DNA from: Chromera velia
Taxonomy: Eukaryota > Sar > Chromeraceae
Direction of reading: 5' to 3'
Assembly (NCBI GenBank): GCA_018398765.1
Contig: JAHBMJ010001928.1
Span: 1-24,611, forward strand
Length of the DNA: 24,611 bases
The position numbers and the translations under genes were made by a program. Of the stretch, positions 18,212 to 24,611 are shown in pieces (the stretch's first letter is position 1; each line of letters begins with the position of its first letter). The notes under the pieces are model-generated. The model was not told where the DNA came from. It made no database searches and saw only the letters and a program-made list of their open reading frames with translations.

Positions 18212-20178
18212 TAAGAGAGAGAGAGCGGGGGGGGGGGGGGGGGGGGGGGGGGGGGCGCATGTGTGGCCGTGTGCCTGTGTGCCTGCGTGTGTCATGGCCT
18301 GAAGGTGGAAGCGGTGGGAGGTGCGAAGACACACTCAGACTCTTCCTGGGCTCCCTTTGCTGATGCATCTGCATGCATCAACATCCATTCATCATGCACC
18401 TTTCGGGGAGCCCTCCTCCTGGTTGTCGTGTCGTCGTTGTGAAATTCACGTCTCTTACCTCTTTCTGCTCATCTCTCCTGGATCTGCCATCTTCCGTTAC
18501 CTTTTTTTCCCTCTATCTCTTCACCCCACTCTCTCACACACATGTCTTCACCCTCTCTCTCCTCTCCCCACTCTCTCTCGCACTGATTTTCACGCTCCTT
18601 TCTTCCCGTTCCCCCTCTTTGTCTTTTTTCTGTGTCTCCTTCAGAGTTCTCAGGGAGCAGTTGGGTGAGTTGAAGCTGAAATGCAAAAACGCTCCCGCTT
18701 GTTCGTCTGTTGTGGCCCTCTCTGGTCTCGACAAACACGAAAAGTCCTGCACAGTCTCCGCCTGTGCTGTTCCTGGGTGTTCCTTTAAGGGCTTCCCAAA
18801 GGACGTGGAGGCCCACATGAAGAACACTGCAGAGGCCCACGTGAACCTCTTGCTGGCGACACTCAAGAAAAAAGATGCCGAGCTAAAGCAAAAGGAGACG
18901 GAGCTGAAGAAAAAAGACCAAGAGATCCAAAAACTCAAGAAGGAAAGTCCCACAGAATCCTCCAGAAACCCTGTTCGGGCCTCCCCCTCTCCCCCAACAC
19001 AATCTTCCTCAAATCCTTCTCAGCATCCCTCTGCCGCTGCTGCTTCGGCCTCTTCCTCAGCTGCTTCAGGGGTGCAGGTTGTCAAAAACACAGAGGAGGT
19101 TCCTGCAAAGTTGGGCCATCGGGAGGGATCTAGAGGTGAGCTGGAGGGGGGGCAGAGCTAGAAGAGATGGGGTGATTAATTATGAGTGTACGATTTCCGT
19201 TCGATTGGGGCGCCTTTTTTCTTTCTTCTTTCTTCTTTCGAACAAAGAACACCGAAATCGTCAGAGTCAACATGGAAACACCGATGGAGTTGCTGCCGAG
19301 TTGGGGGGAAAGCGGCGCACTCAGAGTGGCACTTCCATTTAATTTAAAACGGACGGTTCAGCCACCTGACTGGTTGGAATGTTTGTTCGCAGCCCATCTT
19401 CTCCGTAGCCGCTCTATTTCGCTGGTAATCCTCATTTCCGCCTGTCCCTCATCGATGCAACTGCACACCTAGCTGCGCTCTGCCCTCATCTTGATACGTG
19501 CATGTACGTGGCCCTTCGTGATGCAGCAACTCTCTACTGTGGTCGACGTCTGGGCGTCCAGGCAATTCCACACTCTGATGGCAGGTCGGTCAGTTGGTTG
19601 GTGGATTAGTCGGTTTGTTGACTTGTTCGTTGTATGACTGCTTCGTGCAAAAAAAAGTGCACTGACTGGTGTGGCAGGAGAATCAATCAATCAGAGCATT
19701 ACTGCGTGGCCAGTCAGTTGGTATGCAATTTTAAACAATTTTCCTTCCCGCAAAGCCTGAGTGGTCACCCCCGGCACGATCCACTTATGCAAGCAGATCG
19801 TTTGATCGAGCCTCTCCGTTTCCAATGCATCGGTCTTAACGCCTCAAAACGCGTACATGCGTATCGATCGATATCAGTTAACACACAAGATACACGAGCT
19901 GTTACACATCGCACAGTGTAGGCGTGCATGTCGCCATATGAGTGTGCAGGTGTGGAGTCGGTAACGGTCCCCAATGCAACGCGTGCCGCAACACCGTGCT
20001 CAAGAACGGGAAGGGGGACACCGTCACCAGAGGTCCCACGGGAAGTGCTTCTGCGAACCTTCTCTTTTGTGGAAAGGCCAAGAACAACATTGCGTGCAGT
20101 GCTGGTGGAGGTGCAAAGCAGTGCGAGGATTGTGCCGCCCTGTGGAGACAGCTGCCAAAGTGGAAGCTTGGAGACTGA
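17398..20178 (+). CDS. RING finger plus TRAF-type zinc-finger protein, probable E3 ubiquitin ligase, multi-exon
   Basis: Exon 1 (17398-17612) starts at ATG and encodes a C3HC4-type RING: CEIC, then CQRAFCKAC, then CPHCRQ (residues about 20-60). It ends at CACAG|GTCAGT in phase 2. Exon 2 (18645-19135) starts after CTCCTTCAG and completes an Arg codon. It encodes CKNAPACSSVVALSGLDKHE, then a cysteine pair and a CxxxxC/H-rich stretch ending HMKNTAEAHVN, as in TRAF-type zinc fingers, then a Lys/Glu coiled coil (repeats of LKKKDAELKQKETELKKKD) and a Ser/Pro/Ala-rich tail. The donor is AGAG|GTGAGC, phase 1. A short exon from about 19247 (phase fits) is possible. The last exon, about 19950-20178, is Cys-rich (CGVGNGPQCNACR, FCGK, CSAGGGAKQCEDCAALW) and ends at TGA. 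It needs phase 2, so at least one intermediate exon boundary is unresolved. The RING suggests ubiquitin transfer. The TRAF fingers and coiled coil suggest oligomeric adaptor function in the cytosol. Confidence 0.78.
17613..18644 (+). other. Intron 1 of the RING/TRAF gene with GT repeats and a 29-nt G run
   Basis: A 1032-bp GT-AG intron. It carries (GT)n at about 17908-17942 and 18177-18204, a GA tract, 29 consecutive G at 18227-18255, and a long pyrimidine-rich tract (about 18440-18640) before the acceptor. Open frames in it are simple-repeat artefacts or intronic read-through. Confidence 0.8.
19136..19949 (+). other. Intron(s) between RING/TRAF exon 2 and the Cys-rich last exon
   Basis: Begins GTGAGC. 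A pyrimidine-rich TTTTTTCTTTCTTCTTTCTTC with AACAAAG at about 19212-19246 could serve as an acceptor. The following frame (EHRNRQSQHGNTDGV..., stop after about 33 codons) matches the phase of exon 2, so either a small exon or an alternative terminal exon lies at 19247-19345. The remaining DNA shows short TTGGTTGG-type iterations and no domain. Confidence 0.45.
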
Positions 20179-20224
20179 GAGGGGGACAAACGAACGGAAA
20201 ATGAAAGTTGTTGAACTCTTTCAT

Positions 20225-21110
20225 ACATCTATCCATACCCTTAACCGAAGGCAAAATTTTGGGTATATCCAAACTTTTGGATATATTTGGATATATTAAG
20301 AACTGTGGTGGGTGAAACCCTCCTCAGTTAAGACGAAAGCAATTGAGTACGTCAAAGACTCATATTGTCACAGTCACAAAAAAAAATGTTGAGAAATACG
20401 GTTAATATGAAGGGCCATTTATACACGATCTGGGATGATCTGGCGTGAAGTTGCGGTAAGGATTGGCAAGGTTTATGAAAGTCTATCCTCTTGAACCGTT
20501 CGTTTATACTCTCTATATCTGTAATGTTCCTTCTTGAGACGTCTTATAAAAGTCTCGTGTTTCCTTTGCTTAACTAGCTTCTGTTGGTTAGCAAAATCGG
20601 TTACCCTAGAAAAAGTTGTAAAAATGAATATAAATGTTATAGAAATCTTATAGAAATATACAGAAATGTGATAGATATTGAATAGCAATCGATACAAAGA
20701 TCAACAATTTGATACTCCTGCGGAGCATGCCATAGCCCCGCCGCCCCGGTGAAAAGGGGAAACCGGGGGTCGCACATTATCGCGTATGAAGGTCTAAATA
20801 CAACTAAAAATTAGTCTGAAATTCTCACTTATAGTTATAGCAAATCGATCTGCAAACTGTCTACAATACATATTCTTTACCTCACTTTATAAAGCTAATT
20901 TGCCATATTTTTTCTAATATTTTTAAAAAGGAAAAAATGATGATCTAGAGAATGATTGACTCGTTTTCTAGTTAATGGAATCTCTCAATACACTAATAAC
21001 TCGATTAGGTTCAATACAAAAACATAGTAAAGGTATCTGTGAAAAAGCCCTAGACACGGAGGACGGTCCGAGGACCGGGAAGGAGTGAGCCAACAGTATT
21101 TGACCTAGTC
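20225..21110. other. AT-rich island with GC-rich hairpins, origin unknown
   Basis: Strongly AT-rich DNA with no gene recognised, lying after the RING/TRAF stop. It holds repeated GGATATAT words at 20260-20297 and a GC-rich island at about 20715-20775 in which CCCCGGT and ACCGGGG pair as a hairpin. A GGACGGTCCGAGGACCGGG cluster lies at about 21060-21080. The mix of AT-rich DNA and GC-rich hairpins resembles organellar intergenic DNA. A nuclear copy of plastid or mitochondrial DNA is possible but unproven. Confidence 0.4.
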
Positions 21111-21625
21111 TTTGACAGTGTATTACAGTGTCTGCATATATGTCTGCATCACTTACACAATAGTTACTCTTTCATCATCTTTCACCTTTTGTCCTAGCCT
21201 TTGTCTCTCTTTCTGTCTATCTGAGACACTGTCAGTTTCTCTACTTCAGTCTGGGTACATCGGTCTCGATCTCTTTCTCCTATGCAGAACCGTACATCCA
21301 TCTGGCTCTTTCCCTCTCTCGCTCTCTATCTCTTCCTGATCATGAGTCTTCATCTGCCACCTGTCTGCTAACATGCGTACGTATACATACACACATACAC
21401 ACACACAAACACACACACATACACACACACATACACACACACACACACACACACATACACATACACATATATACACACACATACATAGAGAGAGAGAGAA
21501 AGAGACAGAGAGAGAAAGTTCACACTCTCACTGCTACATCGCACGCACACATAAGTATGCATATTACTCAGACTGACAAGCTCGCACAGGTACAGATCGC
21601 ACATGCACGGATGGAGACACACCGA

Positions 21626-21722
<97 letters not shown>

Positions 21723-21726
21723 GAAG
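21111..21726. repeat. CA/GT and GA microsatellite cluster
   Basis: CA-rich tracts lie at about 21388-21482 and 21629-21690, with GA tracts at about 21486-21518 and 21691-21719. The flanks are pyrimidine-rich. Several open frames on both strands reduce to poly(Thr-His) or poly(Val-Cys) and are not genes. Confidence 0.9.
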
Positions 21727-22149
21727 ATAAGATAAGGACGTACTAAGGAATGTTCCCTTTCCTTCAAAGTTTCTAAGGCTTTCATTTCATTCATAGACTG
21801 ATACGCAGAACATTCAAAATTATGCAGTGTAAAAAGAGGCAGTGGCCCTGGGCAGTGACCCCAAAGCAGGCAAGCAACCCAGAAAGTTTTGAGTGTAATT
21901 TCAAGCAAGCAGATCTCGATGCACCGCCTGGTGGTCGTACAAAGGAATATGCAGGCAAACACACACCGAGAGATAACCATACATACTAGCATATACAGGC
22001 CCTGCAGTAGAGTGGAGCGGGAATGCCACAGAGCCTTTCAGAGGAAGCTCTCACATATGCACAAAAACACACGAGGCAGAAAGGCCGACATAATGAAATA
22101 CATTATGGATGTAGTCCTGCTAGAGCCTTAAAGCATAAGCTGCCCATAT
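21727..22149. other. No recognisable gene
   Basis: Mixed-composition DNA with an 80-codon plus-strand frame at 21889-22131 that shows no domain and no splice context. I see nothing else to annotate. Confidence 0.4.
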
Positions 22150-22205
22150 TCTCTCTCTCTCTCTCTCTCTCGCTCTCGCTCTCATTCTCGCTCTCGCTCT
22201 CGCTC

Positions 22206-22243
<38 letters not shown>
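22150..22243. repeat. CT/GA microsatellite with CGCTCT interruptions
   Basis: A (CT)n tract with regular CGCTCT and TTCTCG interruptions over about 90 bp. It is followed at about 22318-22360 by a degenerate (GGCA/GACA)n tract, AGGTAGGCAGGC. Confidence 0.92.
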
Positions 22244-22244
<1 letters not shown>

Positions 22245-22360
22245 GCCTCCTGATGTCATACACATACGCATACACCTATATACAATATCATACAGATAAA
22301 TATACGGAGAAGCAGACAGATAGGTAGGCAGGCGAGCAGGTGGGTAGGCAGGCAGACAGG

Positions 22361-23677
22361 CCATATTTTCATTCCAGGGGAGGGGAATTTTTTACAGACA
22401 GCAAGACAGACCTAGAAGACAGACAAATAGTCAGTCACTGTGACTGTTTGTCGCTACCAGTCGATCAGTGGGTCAGTCAGTCAGTCAGTCTTTCGCCCTT
22501 GCGCTTCTCCTCAGAGTCTCAGCACTCCTGCACTCAATCAACATGCACCCAGTCACTCAAAGGAGATGAATTTCAATACACACATAGCCTAAAGAACACA
22601 GAAAAATATGGAACAGAGAAAGCCGGACAGAGCACACGAAGACAAAACCACGTCACAGACTGGTATCCACGCACATAAATACCGGAAAAATTTGTCTACA
22701 GGGGCACTGTGTATCGAAATGAGTATCGTGAACAACAACGAGAGAATACTTTAAGACAGACATGTAGACGGACACAGAAACTCAACATGTCTACTCATTC
22801 ATCCATTTACTCAAAGACACAAGAAATTACAGCCTAAAGTCAGTACAGACAGGAAATCACATATATTGTATAACAGGCTCAAACAGGGTGAATAGAGCTA
22901 GAGGAAAGCTATAGGCGCCCGGGTTCAGCAGCTCCCTCGCGGTAGAGAGTCACATGCGCACTTGCTAGCAAATTGTTTCTGACTGTCTCTCTTTCATTTA
23001 TGGAGTCAAATAAATAGGAGGAATACGAAGACAGGACCAGATTGACCACTCACCTTTCCTTTGAGCAGGACAGGTAGGGACCTGACCAAAAGGCAGATCT
23101 GCTTAGTCCAGAAATAATATGAAACTCGCAACTGACAGATTGAGACGCGCGGAGACGGCGTTTAAAGAGTAGTGTTTTCACCTAGCTCTCACTCATTCTC
23201 ACGCCCACGTCTGTCATTAAGTTGAAGATTTTCCTTATCTGCTCACCCACATTACAAAGTCTGACAAAGCTGTCGAACAGCGTATCTGATAGCACCGTCA
23301 TGCGCGGTCGAATTCAATCATGCATGCCGTAACATAGTGAGGCGAGCCACGGGTCCCGGACCGGCCAATCCCGGGGTGAGCCGAACTAACGCGCACCGCC
23401 GCCGCACGGGATGCCCGCAGCTCAGAGACCAACACATGCACGCAGGCTCATGGAGGCGCCGCCATGCCAGTCTGTATTAGAAGAGAATTAAATAAAATAG
23501 AAATAAAGTGGAATTAATTCAGTCAGCTGCGTATAGCCTGGATTAAGTAAACAACAGTTGCTTGCAAAGCTTCTAGAAGCAGTTTGGAAGTGAACCTTGA
23601 ACTGACAGACTTTTCGTAGTAGAGATCTAACCTAACTAAGTGCGCTCACTTAGGAAAAGAGGAGTTACCTCCTTACG
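22361..23677. other. Gene-poor stretch; probably includes the 5' LTR of the retrotransposon
   Basis: No gene recognised. (CAGT)n-like iterations occur at about 22472-22490. From about 23325 the composition turns GC-rich (GGCGAGCCACGGGTCCCGGACC), then AT-rich with AATAAAATAGAAATAAAG at about 23489-23508. Because a tRNA primer-binding site begins at 23678, an LTR should end just before it, but I cannot place its 5' end because the partner LTR is outside the window. Confidence 0.4.
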
Positions 23678-23695
23678 TGGTAGCACAGAGCCTGG
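23678..23695 (+). promoter_or_regulatory. tRNA-iMet primer-binding site candidate
   Basis: It begins TGGTAGCA, complementary to the 3' end of initiator methionine tRNA (TGCTACCA), and continues with AGAGCC. The preceding bases TTACG would be the end of the LTR. Canonical LTRs end in CA, so the last base may have changed by a transition or the LTR boundary may be offset. Confidence 0.55.
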
Positions 23696-23793
23696 TTGAT
23701 CTCTCCAGGACCTCTGTTGCTCGGTCTGATCCTGTAACAGTCATCTTCTTTCTTGGCAAGTAAATTCTTTTCTTCTCCCAAGACTCTCTCTCG

Positions 23794-24611
23794 ATGGAGC
23801 AGGTTCTGCAGCAATTGCTGGAGGGGCAACAATTCATGTAGCAGCAAATGATCCAGGTGCAGCAGACGCAACAACTTCAACAACAACAGATGGATGCTCT
23901 GGGAGCACAGCAGCAACAAACAGCCACCGACGGGGGCCCAATCCATCAACAGCAGCAGCAGACACCAGAACAGCAGCAGCAGCAGATGAATCAACAGCCG
24001 ACTTCTCCACCTCCCCAGCGGTTGAACTTCAAGGCGAAAGAGCTACCGGTGTTTCATGGGGACCGGAAGTTGCTCGAAGGTTGGGTCGCAGATATGAGGG
24101 AATACATACAGCTCTCCGATATTCAGGTGTCGAAGCAGTTGGGGTCGGTGCGTCAATACTTCTCCCGATTCCTCAAGCAATGGTATGACAAGACGCAGAG
24201 GTCCGCCTCTCCTTTTGTCAACGTAGAAGATCTCTTCACCCGTCTGTCCGAGCGTTTCCCCGATCCAAACAAACAGACAGACTTGAGAGGGGAAGTCCGG
24301 AACGTCCGTTGTCAGGGCAATGAGGGGGTTCACAAGTACTCTGTCCGATTCAACGATATTGCAGAAGGAATCGTTGATGTGAGTGAGATCGATTTGATGT
24401 ACGACTACATTCGGGGCCTTCCGGATGAGGTGAGGAAGGAAGTGAGGAGGAGGAAGCCTGACAGTCTCGATGCTGCGATGAAGGATGCAGAGGAGGCCGA
24501 GCAGCTGTTGAGTGGGGGGAGAAAGAAAGACTACGGGGGCCAGGGCAGAGACGGGCGAAGTGATTCGCACCCGCCTTTGCGACCTCAGTCCCAATCGAAC
24601 GATGGGCCCGT
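23794..24611 (+). pseudogene. Retrotransposon gag (Ty3/gypsy type) with one early in-frame stop, partial
   Basis: ATG at 23794 opens a Gln-rich N terminus (MEQVLQQLLEGQQFM) that meets TAG at 23839-23841 in the middle of a run of CAG/CAA codons. The same frame then stays open to the window end (more than 250 codons), with an alternative ATG at 23848. After the Gln-rich and Pro-rich leader comes a retrotransposon-gag-like domain: FHGDRKLLEGWVADMREYIQ, then RQYFSRFLKQWYD, LFTRLSERFPDP, and the typical QGNEGVHKYSVRFNDIAEGI and DLMYDYIRGLPDEVRKEV. An Arg/Lys/Gly-rich stretch begins at about 24520, and any zinc knuckle would follow it. If translation begins at 23848 the copy could still be functional, so pseudogene status is uncertain. 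No other break is visible. Confidence 0.75.

Larger units (their letters stand above)
23678..24611 (+). mobile_element. Ty3/gypsy-like LTR retrotransposon, 5' part, cut by the window end
   Basis: TGGTAGCACAGAGCCTGG at 23678-23695 closely resembles a primer-binding site for initiator methionine tRNA (expected form TGGTAGCAGAGCC, here with two extra bases). It is followed 116 bp later by a gag frame. Order and spacing fit a Ty3/gypsy element. Protease, RT, RNase H and integrase would lie beyond the window. Confidence 0.7.

Noticed and set aside
22910-22960. tRNA-like GGTTCAGCAGCTCC
   Set aside because: No acceptor, D or anticodon stems could be drawn around it.
23665-24594. Minus-strand frames rich in Leu opposite gag
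   Set aside because: Antisense shadow of the Gln-rich gag frame, which has the recognisable domain on the plus strand.

Overview
The window looks like nuclear DNA of a protist alga, most likely a chromerid such as Chromera velia. That is an inference from gene style: canonical GT-AG introns of 220-1030 bp, a helical-repeat organellar protein of a kind abundant in apicomplexans and relatives, a RING/TRAF-type zinc-finger protein, many CA/GT microsatellites, and TGCATGC-rich upstream DNA. No rRNA, tRNA or CRISPR was recognised. True coding sequence is sparse, and most long open frames are by-products of tandem repeats whose unit length is a multiple of three.

Layout. (1) About 560-4221, minus strand: a gene of at least six exons for a helical-repeat protein of heptatricopeptide (HPR)/RAP type with a basic, mitochondrion-like N terminus. 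The splice phases agree and join into five or more repeats of about 38 residues. (2) 4222-5960: upstream DNA rich in TGCATGC, then two 196-bp direct repeats flanking a dispersed repeat that recurs at 15850-16133. (3) About 6050-14730: a large minisatellite with a basic unit of 48 bp that can form two hairpins per unit. It is degenerate at both edges and homogeneous at 11000-12300. Three insertions sit in it: a 198-bp MITE-like element with a 9-bp target duplication, a 5'-truncated retroelement with a Penelope-like reverse transcriptase and a possible hammerhead ribozyme, and a 1044-bp inverted-repeat DNA element with an 8-bp target duplication. (4) 14740-17200: repeat-rich DNA, including a three-copy tandem repeat of about 62 bp with inverted relatives. 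(5) 17398-20178, plus strand: a multi-exon RING plus TRAF-type zinc-finger gene with a Cys-rich terminal exon. (6) 20225-23640: an AT-rich island, then CA/CT microsatellites and no recognisable gene. (7) 23678 to the end: the 5' part of a Ty3/gypsy-like LTR retrotransposon (primer-binding site and gag) that runs off the window.

The two host genes appear unrelated in function: one probably acts on RNA in an organelle, the other in ubiquitin signalling. The common theme between them is repeat decay. Paired repeat copies differ almost only by transitions, often CA against TG at the same position, and in-frame stops in the transposon genes are at positions where one transition would restore a sense codon. 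This suggests cytosine-methylation decay or a RIP-like process.
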